The notes under the pieces are model-generated. The model saw nothing but the letters and a program-made list of their open reading frames with translations, was not told the DNA's origin and made no database searches. A program made the translations under genes and the position numbers. This document shows, piece by piece, positions 42,089 to 49,694 of a stretch of DNA of 64,000 bases. Origin of the DNA: an uncultured Pseudomonadales bacterium (lineage in GTDB: Bacteria; Pseudomonadota; Gammaproteobacteria; Pseudomonadales; Azotimanducaceae); NCBI GenBank assembly GCA_958296195.1, contig OY282455.1, forward strand, positions 2,232,001 to 2,296,000, given 5' to 3'. The first letter of the stretch is position 1, and each line of letters begins with the position of its first letter.

Positions 42089-43666
42089 ATGCCTCAATTG
42101 CCCCCATTTCTACTGCAGGACGCCCAAGGCGGCCGTCATAGCTTCCCCAGCGACAGACCGGCGCTGATCGGCTTCGTCAAGGAGGACTGTCCCACCTGCG
42201 ATGCGGTCATGCCCTTGCTTGAGGGGCTTTACGCCGCCTTGGGTTCGGCGGTGGACTTCTTCGTTGCCGGGCAAACCGCCGCCGGCAACCAACTTCTTAC
42301 GGCGCGGCACGGCCTCACCCTGCCTTTGCTGGACGACAGTTCGCTTAAGGTCTCCTTCGCCTACGATGTGGAAGTCGTGCCCACTCTGTGCGTCGTGGGC
42401 GCCGATGGCCAGCTTCAGGAACGGCTGGTGGGCTTGGCGCGGGATGAGTGGCGGCGGGCGCTGGAGGGGTTGGCCGTCGCCGCCGAAGCCGGGCCGCTGG
42501 CTTTGGATTGGGAGAGCTATCCGCAGTGGCGGCCGGGCTGCGGCTCCCGGTCGGTGGATCCTGCTGTGGCGGATCGGTTGCGGGCGCAAGCGGAGAACAG
42601 CCCCTTGCGCGCCCGGCGCATCGAGGTCGGCGATGCCGACGATGCGTTCGAACTGATGTACGACCTAGGCTTCAGCGACGGCCTGCCCTTGGTGCCGCCG
42701 ACGCCGGAGCGGGTGCTGCGCATGTTGGAGGGTACGGGTCGAGACGCTCAGGAGGTGGTGGCGGTAGTGCCGCCGAACATGGGCGAGGCCACGGTGGAGA
42801 AGGTGGCCATCAACGCGGTGCTGGCCGGCTGCCGGCCGGAATATCTGCCGGTGGTCATCGCCGGCTTGCAGGCGGTTTGCACGGACGACTTCAACATCCA
42901 CGGCGTCATGGCCACCACCATGGGCGCCAGCCCGGTTTTGGTCGTTAACGGCCCGGTGCGCCACCGGCTGGGCATGAACATGCAGCTGGGCGTTCTAGGG
43001 CAGGGCAACCGCGCCAACGCCAGCATCGGCCGGGCTTTGCGCTTGGCCATCCGCAACCTCGGCGGCGCCGTGCCCGGCGGCACCGAGCGCTCCACCTTTG
43101 GCAACCCCATGAAGTTCACGATGTGCTTCCCGGAATGGGAGGAGCGCAGCCCTTGGCCCCCCCTGCATGTGGAGCGCGGGTTCGCGCCAGAGGATTCGGT
43201 GGTGACCGCCTTCGCCATGAGCAGCGGGCCGGTGCTGATGGTCGATCAAGACGCCCGCAGCGGCGCCCATCTGGCCGGCTCCTTCGGCCTGTGCTTGGAA
43301 AGCGCCTTGCATCCCCGCGCCCACTTCGCCACCGAGGCGCTGATGGTGGTTTCCCCGGAGCATGTCGATACCTTTGTGCGGGACGATTACGGCAAAGCGG
43401 AAATCCGCGCCCGCATTCAGGAGGTGAGCGCCCGCCCCATCGGCGAATTGGTGGCCGATGAGGTCTCCGCCGTGGGCCTCAAGCGGGCCGCCGCCGCGGC
43501 CATGGACGCCACAGCCCTAGCTAGGCAGTTGCCTAAATTTCGCCGCGCTGAGGACATCCACATCGTTGTGGCCGGCGCCGAGGCCGGCAAGTTTTCCGCC
43601 GCTTTCCACGGTTGGGTGACCGGGGAGGTCGGCTCCATTCCCGTTTCCCAAAAGATGGAGGATTAA
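42089..43666 (+). CDS. Thioredoxin-like domain fused to a large UGSC-associated domain
   Basis: A 525-residue protein. Residues 1-120 form a thioredoxin-like fold: IGFVKEDCPTCDAVMPLLEG has a CPTC redox pair (C34, C37), and EVVPTLCVVGADGQL is the cis-Pro region. After a linker (130-190), a large domain follows: FELMYDLGFSDGLPLVPPTP, VPPNMGEATVEKVAINAVLA, FNIHGVMATTMGASPVLVVN and GNRANASIGRALRLAIRNLG. I know this domain only as a companion of UGSC-type proteins; no reaction is established. It ends just before the selenoprotein gene, whose Shine-Dalgarno GGAGG lies in its last codons, so the two are translated together. Probably a redox couple, with the thioredoxin part reducing the partner. Cytoplasmic; no signal peptide. 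Confidence 0.75.
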   Translation: MPQLPPFLLQDAQGGRHSFPSDRPALIGFVKEDCPTCDAVMPLLEGLYAALGSAVDFFVAGQTAAGNQLLTARHGLTLPLLDDSSLKVSFAYDVEVVPTLCVVGADGQLQERLVGLARDEWRRALEGLAVAAEAGPLALDWESYPQWRPGCGSRSVDPAVADRLRAQAENSPLRARRIEVGDADDAFELMYDLGFSDGLPLVPPTPERVLRMLEGTGRDAQEVVAVVPPNMGEATVEKVAINAVLAGCRPEYLPVVIAGLQAVCTDDFNIHGVMATTMGASPVLVVNGPVRHRLGMNMQLGVLGQGNRANASIGRALRLAIRNLGGAVPGGTERSTFGNPMKFTMCFPEWEERSPWPPLHVERGFAPEDSVVTAFAMSSGPVLMVDQDARSGAHLAGSFGLCLESALHPRAHFATEALMVVSPEHVDTFVRDDYGKAEIRARIQEVSARPIGELVADEVSAVGLKRAAAAAMDATALARQLPKFRRAEDIHIVVAGAEAGKFSAAFHGWVTGEVGSIPVSQKMED

Positions 43667-43668
43667 CC

Positions 43669-44184
43669 ATGCTGACTATTCTGGACCCCACCGATGAACG
43701 CACGCCCCCAACGCGGCAGGTAACGCCGCGCACCGGCAAGGTGACCGGCAACGTGGCGTTCCTGGACATCTCCAAGCCAAAGGGCAACCTGCTGCTGGAC
43801 CGGCTGCAGAGCCTGCTGGAGGTAAGTGCGCCCGGGGTGCGCATCAACCGCTACGTCAAGCCCACCTTCGCCAAGCCGGCCCCGGCGGAACTGCGGGCGA
43901 AGATCGCCGGGGAGAACGACTTCATCGTTGAAGCCCTGGCGGACTGAGGCTCCTGTACCACGTGCAGTTTGCATGACACGGTATGGTTCGAGCTGCGCGG
44001 CAAGCCGGCGGTGGCCATCGCCTCGAGCGAGTTCATCGACGCCGCCGCCACCCAAGCCGCCGCCCTCGGCATGAAGGACGCCCGCTGCGTGTTCGTCCCC
44101 CATCCCATTCAGGATGCGACGGATGAGGAAATGCAGGACAAGGCGGACGCCGTTCTTGAGCAATTGATGGAGGCCCTGACATAA
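43669..44184 (+). CDS. UGSC-type selenoprotein (in-frame TGA read as selenocysteine)
   Basis: A 171-residue product if TGA at 43945-43947 is decoded as selenocysteine (residue 93). The downstream frame remains open for 78 more codons, starting U-Gly-Ser-Cys, then TTCSLHDTVWFELRGKPAVA and CVFVPHPIQDATDEEM, so both halves are equally protein-like. The UGSC motif and the later PHP(I/L) segment match the family first noted in marine metagenome selenoproteome surveys. Residues U93 and C96 would form a selenenyl-sulfide redox centre. GGAGG is about seven bases before ATG 43669. The cofactor machinery (SelA, SelB, SelC, SelD) must be elsewhere in the genome. Standard gene callers would stop at 43947 and lose the C-terminal half. 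Confidence 0.85.
43945..43984 (+). promoter_or_regulatory. Selenocysteine codon and candidate bacterial SECIS hairpin
   Basis: TGA at 43945-43947 is followed by GUACC (43955-43959), AC, GUGC (43962-43965), loop AGUUU, GCAU (43971-43974), GACAC, then GGUAU (43980-43984). The two stems pair (four and five base pairs including two G-U) and the apical loop begins 18 bases after the TGA, within the usual 16-37 range for bacterial SECIS elements. The loop contains GU. Folding was done by eye. Confidence 0.5.
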
Positions 44185-44189
44185 AGCGG

Positions 44190-44285
44190 TTGTTGCAGGT
44201 TTTAGTCGGATTGACGGCCTTGCTGTCCTTCGGCTTCGGTTTGTTGTCTGTCCTGCCGGGCGCCCACCGGCAGTGGGTGGCCTAG
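44190..44285 (+). CDS. Candidate small hydrophobic peptide
   Basis: An open frame from TTG 44190, about 31 residues, almost all hydrophobic (LLQVLVGLTALLSFGFGLLS) with a short tail GAHRQWVA. It begins six bases past the selenoprotein stop and ends two bases before the DUF2461 start, which would suit translational coupling. There is no ATG and no convincing ribosome binding site, so it may be chance. Confidence 0.25.
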   Translation: MLQVLVGLTALLSFGFGLLSVLPGAHRQWVA

Positions 44286-44287
44286 CC

Positions 44288-44977
44288 GTGCCGGCCTTTC
44301 AGGGTTTTGGCGCGGCCACGGTCCGCTTCCTGCAGGAGTTGGAGGCGAACAACAACCGGGACTGGTTTCAGGCCAACAAACATCGCTACGAAGCGGAGGT
44401 GCTGGCCCCGGCGCTGGACTTCATCAGCGCCATGAGTGATGAGTTCGATGGGTTCGCGCCGCACTTCACCGCACTGCCGAAGCGCATGGGCGGCTCCCTG
44501 ATGCGGGTGTATAGGGACGTGCGCTTCAGTCCCAGCAAGGCGCCGTACAAGACCAACATCGGCATTCAATTTCACCACGAGCAGGGCAAAGACGTGCATG
44601 CCCCCGGCTACTACCTGCACATTGAGTCCACCGGCTGCTTCTTCGGCGCCGGCATGTGGCGGCCGGCGCCGGAGGCGCTGCAGGCCATCCGCAGCCGCAT
44701 TGCCGAACAGCCCCAGACTTGGCGGCGGGTGTTGGAGGCCCGTGAGTTCACGGAGACCTTCCGCTTGGGTGGCGATGCGCTGAAGCGCCCGCCTCGGGGC
44801 TACGCCGCCGACCTGCCGCACATCGAGGACCTCAAGCGCAAGAGCTTCATCGGCAGCTGCGACTTTCCGGTGGCCAACGCCGCCAGCCCCGGCTTTCCGC
44901 AGGAGGCGGCGGCCACCTTCGCCAAGGCCGCGCCGCTGATGGCCTTCCTGTGCGCGGCGCTGAACGTGCCGTTTTGA
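44288..44977 (+). CDS. DUF2461 family protein
   Basis: A 229-residue member of DUF2461 (TIGR02453). FLQELEANNNRDWFQANKHR, MRVYRDVRFSPSKAPYKTNI and HIESTGCFFGAGMWRP are the family hallmarks. Members occur widely in bacteria and fungi, and no function is established. The start is likely GTG 44288 (VPAFQGFGAATVRFLQ); GTG 44273 is possible. It closes a run of same-strand genes after the selenoprotein and precedes nadA. Confidence 0.87.
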   Translation: MPAFQGFGAATVRFLQELEANNNRDWFQANKHRYEAEVLAPALDFISAMSDEFDGFAPHFTALPKRMGGSLMRVYRDVRFSPSKAPYKTNIGIQFHHEQGKDVHAPGYYLHIESTGCFFGAGMWRPAPEALQAIRSRIAEQPQTWRRVLEAREFTETFRLGGDALKRPPRGYAADLPHIEDLKRKSFIGSCDFPVANAASPGFPQEAAATFAKAAPLMAFLCAALNVPF

Positions 44978-45029
44978 CGGCCTTTCCCGATGCTAGACTG
45001 GTGGCCAAGAGCAGCAAGGAACGGGCAAC

Positions 45030-46070
45030 GTGAACCTTCCTGACTACGCCTTGACCGCAGAGCGCGTTCCGCAGCATCGGCCGGCCTTGGTGCCGGTGCA
45101 GGAGCGGCAGCGGCTGCAAGGACAGGTGGCGGAGCTGCTTGCCGCCCGGGATGCAGTGCTGGTGGCCCACTACTATGTGGATGGGGACGTGCAGGACTTG
45201 GCGGAAGCCACTGGCGGCTTCGTGTCGGACTCCTTGGAGATGGCCCGCTTCGGCCGGGACCATCCGGCGCAAACCCTCATCGTCGCCGGCGTTCGCTTCA
45301 TGGGGGAGACGGCCAAGATCCTCTCCCCGCACAAGCGCGTGTTCATGCCCACCTTGGAGGCGGAGTGCTCCTTGGACATCGGCTGCCCGCCGGCCGCCTT
45401 TGCCGCCTTCCGCCAAGCCCACCCGGAGCGCACCGCGGTGGTTTACGCCAACACCTCGGCCAAGGTGAAGGCGCTGTCGGACTGGGTGGTGACCAGCAGC
45501 ATCGCCCTGCCGATCATCGAGCATCTGGCGGCCAAGGGCGAAAAGGTGCTCTGGGCGCCGGACAAGCACCTTGGCCGCTACATCCAAAGCCAAACCGATG
45601 CGGACATGCTGCTGTGGAGCGGCGCCTGCGTGGTGCATGAGGAGTTCAAGGCCAAGGCCCTCGGGGACTTGAAGCGCATCTACCCAGACGCCGGGGTGCT
45701 GGTGCATCCAGAGTCCCCGGCGGCGGTGGTCGGCATCGCCGATGCGGTGGGCTCCACCAGCCAGATCGTCGAGGCCGCCGGCACCCTGCCCCATGAACTG
45801 TTCATCGTCGCCACGGACCGGGGCCTGTTCCACAAGCTGCGCCAGCGCCACCCGCACAAGCGCTTCATAGAGGCGCCCACGGCCGGGGAGGGTGCCACCT
45901 GCCGAAGCTGCGCCCACTGCCCGTGGATGGCGATGAACGAACTGCAGGTCCTGGCGGACACCTTGGCGGACGATGCGCGGCTGGCCGCCAACGAAGTCCT
46001 CGTGGCGCCGGAGACAGGCCGCCAAGCCATGATTCCCCTGGAGCGGATGCTGGCCTTTCCCCGCCCCTAG
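45030..46070 (+). CDS. nadA: Quinolinate synthase
   Basis: A 346-residue 4Fe-4S enzyme that condenses iminoaspartate with DHAP to quinolinate in de novo NAD synthesis. [17 protein letters not shown] (about 43-59), [35 protein letters not shown] (first cluster Cys), GACVVHEEF (second) and [15 protein letters not shown] (third) are diagnostic. Start GTG 45030 has AAGGA about nine bases upstream. The aspartate oxidase partner (nadB) is not in the window. Confidence 0.95.
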   Translation: MNLPDYALTAERVPQHRPALVPVQERQRLQGQVAELLAARDAVLVAHYYVDGDVQDLAEATGGFVSDSLEMARFGRDHPAQTLIVAGVRFMGETAKILSPHKRVFMPTLEAECSLDIGCPPAAFAAFRQAHPERTAVVYANTSAKVKALSDWVVTSSIALPIIEHLAAKGEKVLWAPDKHLGRYIQSQTDADMLLWSGACVVHEEFKAKALGDLKRIYPDAGVLVHPESPAAVVGIADAVGSTSQIVEAAGTLPHELFIVATDRGLFHKLRQRHPHKRFIEAPTAGEGATCRSCAHCPWMAMNELQVLADTLADDARLAANEVLVAPETGRQAMIPLERMLAFPRP

Positions 46071-46081
46071 GCGCTGCGTTT

Positions 46082-46109
46082 TTGACGGGCAACATAGGAA
46101 TGTCATAAA
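46082..46109 (+). promoter_or_regulatory. Predicted promoter of hicBA
   Basis: TTGACG (46082-46087), 16 bases, CATAAA (46104-46109), followed by the GGAGG and ATG of hicB. The spacing fits sigma-70 and the local sequence is AT-rich. HicB often represses its own promoter; no operator palindrome is clear. Confidence 0.5.
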
Positions 46110-46134
46110 CGGGACTACTTTGCGGAGGACTTTC

Positions 46135-46344
46135 ATGCACAGAACTTTTACCTTGGATTATTGGCCTGATGAAGGCTGGTACGTCGGGAGGCTTAGGGAA
46201 GCCCCCGAAATCTTCAGCCAAGGCCGAACACCGGATGAGCTGGAGGCCAACATCAAGGATGCTTTTGCCCTCATGACGGAGGACAATGCCTTCATTCCAT
46301 CGCGGGATTTCAGATCCAGGAAACTGCAGATGGAGATCTCTTGA
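46135..46344 (+). CDS. hicB: HicB family antitoxin
   Basis: A 69-residue partial RNase H-like fold antitoxin that binds and blocks the HicA mRNA interferase. HRTFTLDYWPDEGWYVGRL (2-20) and SQGRTPDELEANIKDAFALM (33-52) are the HicB signature. GGAGG is seven bases before ATG 46135. It ends on a TTGA overlap with hicA. Unlike most HicB it lacks a clear C-terminal DNA-binding domain, as in the short class. Order is antitoxin first. Confidence 0.85.
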   Translation: MHRTFTLDYWPDEGWYVGRLREAPEIFSQGRTPDELEANIKDAFALMTEDNAFIPSRDFRSRKLQMEIS

Positions 46345-46505
46345 AGCGCGAGCGCTTGGTGAAACATCTAGCCGCGAGTGGTTGTCATCTGCACCGTCAT
46401 GGCGCCAAACATGACATTTATGAACATCTTGGGAATGGTCGGCGGGCACCGGTTCCAAGGCATCGGGAAATCAGGGACAGTTTGGCCAAATTGATCTGTC
46501 GGTAG
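46341..46505 (+). CDS. hicA: HicA family mRNA interferase toxin
   Basis: A 54-residue toxin with the double-stranded RNA-binding fold: KRERLVKHLAASGCHLHRHG (2-21), then AKHDIYEHL with the catalytic His (24), and the ending RRAPVPRHREIRDSLAKLIC (34-53), which is the HicA C-terminal signature. The start is TTG 46341, overlapping the hicB stop in TTGA; a rare start and small size explain why it is easy to miss. It degrades mRNA when freed from HicB. Chromosomal single-copy TA pair between nadA and bepA. Confidence 0.87.
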   Translation: MKRERLVKHLAASGCHLHRHGAKHDIYEHLGNGRRAPVPRHREIRDSLAKLICR

Positions 46506-46587
46506 CTGGCCATAGAACCCTTAAATTGCACTTTGCGCCTGCACCGGTGCTCGGCTGGGGTCGCCAACGGGCTGCGGGAAAGCTCCC

Positions 46588-48024
46588 TTAACTCTTCTGT
46601 TCGCGCATCTTTTCCCGCAGGTCGGTGATCTGCTGGGTCAGGCGGGCTATGGCTTTGCGGTCGTTCTGGCTGGTGAGGCGGCGGGCGTATTCAAGGTGCT
46701 GCAGGGCGCGTTGGTAGGCGGCGTGCAGGTAGAAGAACTGGGCGCGGGCCACATGGACGCCGATGATGTTGCCGGCCAAGCCGGACACTTCCGCTAGGTT
46801 GTACCAGACGTCCGTGTCGTCCTTATGCACGATGCTCTGCCGCTCCAGCACCGCTTCCGCCTCCAGGTGGCGCTGCTCGGCGGTCAGCGCTTCGGCGTAC
46901 AGCATGGACAGGGGCGCGTTGTCCGGGTGGATCCGCAGTTCCCGTTCCAATAGGTCGATGGCTTGCCGATTCCGCTTGGCGGCGATCAGCACTTCCGCCA
47001 AGCTGGCGCTGTGCAGGATTTTGCGGGGGTTGGCGGCATGGAGCTGGTCCAGCAAGGCGATGGCCTGGCCGTGCTCCTCGGCCGCGGAAAGGGCCAAGGC
47101 CAAGCCGTATTGCGTGGCGATGTCGTCGGGTTCAGCGTGAAGCTCCTGCTCAAACTGCAGGACGATGGTCTTCGGCGAGTCCGCAAAATGCACCCGCGCT
47201 CTCGCTCGCATCATCTGGTAGTCCGTGGACTGCGGGAAGGACTTAACCTCGAATTGCTGCGCTTGGGTCTTGGCGTCCGCAATGCGCGTTTCGCTGAGAG
47301 GGTGGGTCAACAGAAACTCCGGCGGCTTGCGGGTGAAGCGGTAGGCGCGGTGCATGCGGTCAAACATCCGCGCCATGCCTTGGGGGTCTAGGTCGGCCCG
47401 CACCAAGGTGTTCAGGCCGATGCGGTCCGCCTCCTGCTCACGGCCGCGGCTGTAGCGCAGTTGATTGGCTTGGGCGGCCGCCTGCACCCCAGATACGGCG
47501 GCCATGCCGGCGTCGCCGCCGCCAATCGCGCCGATCATGATGGCGGCGGCTAGGCCCACCAAGGCCGGCAGGGTCTGCGCCCGCCGCGCCTCCACCCCTC
47601 GGGCGAAGTGGCGTTGGCTCAGGTGGGCCAATTCATGGGCCATCACGCTGGAGTACTCATGCACGTCCGCGGCGTTCAGCATGAGGCCGAGATTGACGCC
47701 GACCACGCCGCCCGGCGCGGCGAAGGCGTTGATCTCCTTGGCGTCTATCAGGACGACGCGCAACGCCGCGTCGCGCAGCTCGCTGTATTGGGCCAAATGC
47801 GCCAACTGGGTTTCGACGTAATACTTGAGGATGGGGTCATCGACGGTCGGCAGGCTTGCCAGCACCTGCTTGAGGAACTCCTCGCCGAGCTGGCGCTCCA
47901 TTTCCGGGGAGATCAGCCGAGAGGACGCATCCCCAAGGGAAGGCAGTTCGTTGCCGACCTGCCCGGAGGCGACGGGATGGCAAGCTAGGCCGGCGATGAG
48001 AAGGATTGCCCGCAAGCGCTTCAT
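46588..48024 (-). CDS. bepA: M48 family periplasmic protease/chaperone with TPR domain, BepA-like
   Basis: A 478-residue protein. A signal peptide (KRLRAILLIAGLACHPVASG) is followed by an M48 domain with zinc motif HELAH (130-134) and a third ligand in REQEADRIGL (about 194-203), then TPR-like repeats (about 280-470: YGLALALSAAEEHGQAIALL, ILHSASLAEVLIAAKRNRQ). BepA removes or matures outer-membrane proteins such as LptD with BamA. ATG 48024 begins the signal peptide. Next to tusA in opposite orientation, an arrangement I recall from related bacteria. Confidence 0.92.
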   Translation of the reverse strand: MKRLRAILLIAGLACHPVASGQVGNELPSLGDASSRLISPEMERQLGEEFLKQVLASLPTVDDPILKYYVETQLAHLAQYSELRDAALRVVLIDAKEINAFAAPGGVVGVNLGLMLNAADVHEYSSVMAHELAHLSQRHFARGVEARRAQTLPALVGLAAAIMIGAIGGGDAGMAAVSGVQAAAQANQLRYSRGREQEADRIGLNTLVRADLDPQGMARMFDRMHRAYRFTRKPPEFLLTHPLSETRIADAKTQAQQFEVKSFPQSTDYQMMRARARVHFADSPKTIVLQFEQELHAEPDDIATQYGLALALSAAEEHGQAIALLDQLHAANPRKILHSASLAEVLIAAKRNRQAIDLLERELRIHPDNAPLSMLYAEALTAEQRHLEAEAVLERQSIVHKDDTDVWYNLAEVSGLAGNIIGVHVARAQFFYLHAAYQRALQHLEYARRLTSQNDRKAIARLTQQITDLREKMREQKS

Positions 48025-48180
48025 GGCCCGGAGTATACCCCCGCCGCCGCCTCCCCACGAACCGGCTGCGCTCCACCGCCGCCAGGGTGCAAATCGCTCC
48101 GGCCGGCCAGTGGGCCGTTGGTTTGCAGCGAAGCTTGAAGGCAGCGCTCGCGGTGCGCCATCCGTGCGATACTGCGCCCC

Positions 48181-48411
48181 ATGTCCGATGCGCCCGCCAT
48201 TGTCGATGCCCGGGGCTTGACCTGTCCCATGCCGCTGCTCAAGGCCAAGAAGGCCCTCAATGAGTTGGACTCCCAACAACGCTTGGTGGTGCTGGCCACG
48301 GACCCAGGTTCGGTGCGGGACTTCGAGGTGTTCTCCACGCAAAGCGGTCACCGGCTGCTGGAGTCCGCCCGCGAAGGCGATGCCTACCGCTACTTGCTGC
48401 AAAAGAAGTAG
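48181..48411 (+). CDS. tusA: TusA-family sulfurtransferase
   Basis: A 76-residue sulfur carrier of the SirA/TusA fold. VDARGLTCPMPLLKAKKAL holds the CPxP motif whose Cys takes up persulfide sulfur, for tRNA thiolation, molybdenum cofactor or sulfur transfer. Start ATG 48181. It is three bases ahead of the perM-type gene, so they are probably one operon; this pair next to bepA is common in gammaproteobacteria, from memory. Confidence 0.9.
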   Translation: MSDAPAIVDARGLTCPMPLLKAKKALNELDSQQRLVVLATDPGSVRDFEVFSTQSGHRLLESAREGDAYRYLLQKK

Positions 48412-48414
48412 CGA

Positions 48415-49479
48415 ATGCGTTTTCTTGAGGTCATCGGCGGCTGGGTCAACCGCTATTTCTCCAATGAGGAGGCCATCTACCTGGTGGTGCTGCTGGCGGC
48501 CGGCTTCCTGATTCTGTTCATGCTTGGCGGTGTGCTGGCGCCGGTGCTGACCGGCTTGGTGCTCGCCTTCCTGCTGCAGGGGCTGGTCAAGCGCTTGGTG
48601 ATCTGGCGAGTGCCGGAGACGGGTGCGGTTTACCTCACTTTTCTGCTGTTCATCGGCGGCCTCATCGGCGCGGCCCTGTTTGTGGTGCCCTTGGTCTGGC
48701 GGCAGCTCCGAGCCTTGGTTGAGGCGCTGCCCAACGTCATCGGTCGCCTGCGGGACGCCACGCGGGACTTGGCGGGCGCCTTTCCGGAACTTCTGACCGA
48801 AGACCAAATCACGGTTTGGTTCGACGGCGCCGCCGGCCAGTTGGGGAACCTCAGCGCCGCCGCTCTGGAGGCGCTGGTCGCCAACGTGCCGTCGCTGGTG
48901 GGCGTGGTCATCTATTTGGTGCTGGTGCCCATATCCGTGTTTTTCTTCCTGAAGGATCGGCGGCGCATTCTCGGCTGGTTGGCCGCAGCACTGCCGCGGA
49001 AGCGCCCGCTCATCAATCGAGTGGGCGTGGAGATGAACCAGCAGCTCGCCAACTATGTGCGCGGCAAGTTCATCGAAATCCTCATCGTCGGCTTCGTCAC
49101 CTTTGTCGTGTTCTCCCTGCTCGGCCTGAACTACGCCGCCCTGTTGGGCGTGGTGGTGGGGGTGTCGGTGCTGATCCCCTTTGTCGGCGCCGCGGTGGTC
49201 ACCATTCCGGTGGCGCTGGCTGGCCTCATGCAGTTCGGCTGGTCTTGGGAGCTGGCTTGGATCATGCTGGCCTACGGCGTCATTCAGGCCTTGGACGGCA
49301 ATGTCTTGGTGCCGCTGCTGTTTTCGGAAGCCGTGGATCTGCACCCGATCACCATCATCGTCGCCGTGTTGGCATTCGGAGGGCTGTGGGGCGTTTGGGG
49401 CGTGTTCTTCGCCATACCGCTGGCTACCCTGCTGAAAGCCATCCACAACGCTTGGCCGCGGGGGCTGCCAGCGGATTGA
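48415..49479 (+). CDS. perM: AI-2E family transporter (PerM-like permease)
   Basis: A 354-residue inner-membrane protein with about eight hydrophobic segments of the AI-2E/PerM (UPF0118) family: VLAPVLTGLVLAFLLQGLVK (about 40-59), VPSLVGVVIYLVLVPISVFF and GLWGVWGVFFAIPLATLLKA. Proposed roles include export of AI-2 or Na+/H+ exchange; the substrate is unclear. Translationally close to tusA. Downstream lies a palindrome before the TonB receptor gene. Confidence 0.9.
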   Translation: MRFLEVIGGWVNRYFSNEEAIYLVVLLAAGFLILFMLGGVLAPVLTGLVLAFLLQGLVKRLVIWRVPETGAVYLTFLLFIGGLIGAALFVVPLVWRQLRALVEALPNVIGRLRDATRDLAGAFPELLTEDQITVWFDGAAGQLGNLSAAALEALVANVPSLVGVVIYLVLVPISVFFFLKDRRRILGWLAAALPRKRPLINRVGVEMNQQLANYVRGKFIEILIVGFVTFVVFSLLGLNYAALLGVVVGVSVLIPFVGAAVVTIPVALAGLMQFGWSWELAWIMLAYGVIQALDGNVLVPLLFSEAVDLHPITIIVAVLAFGGLWGVWGVFFAIPLATLLKAIHNAWPRGLPAD

Positions 49480-49526
49480 GAGCCTTGCGCCCCTGTTCGC
49501 CCAAGTCCCGACTAAGGGCAAAGAAA

Positions 49527-49550
49527 AAGTCAACAATGATTGTTTGACTT
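49527..49550. promoter_or_regulatory. Near-perfect palindrome upstream of the TonB receptor
   Basis: AAGTCAACAAT (49527-49537), G, ATTGTTTGACTT (49539-49550): the arms are complementary except for one extra base. AT-rich, with a TTGACT -35-like hexamer in the right arm. It is 145 bases before the receptor start and could be a repressor operator. No -10 box is clear. Confidence 0.5.
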
Positions 49551-49694
49551 ACGGTGTTGCGTATCTGTAGGGTGCCGAGCGACTTGAACGGAACTTGAGG
49601 CATCGCGCCAACTCAGAATGACGATGGCGTGGAGAGCAATAGCCTAGAACAGGTCGATTCGAGTAGTTTCGCTATGGAACAGGAGGGGATTGCC

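Noticed and set aside
43969-44184. Separate small gene starting at TTG 43969 behind a normal stop
   Set aside because: It is the same frame as the selenoprotein, has no ribosome binding site, and begins in the middle of the conserved UGSC segment.
49544-49572. Sigma-70 promoter using TTGACT before the TonB receptor
   Set aside because: No -10 box at 15-19 bases; the hexamer is better seen as part of the palindrome.
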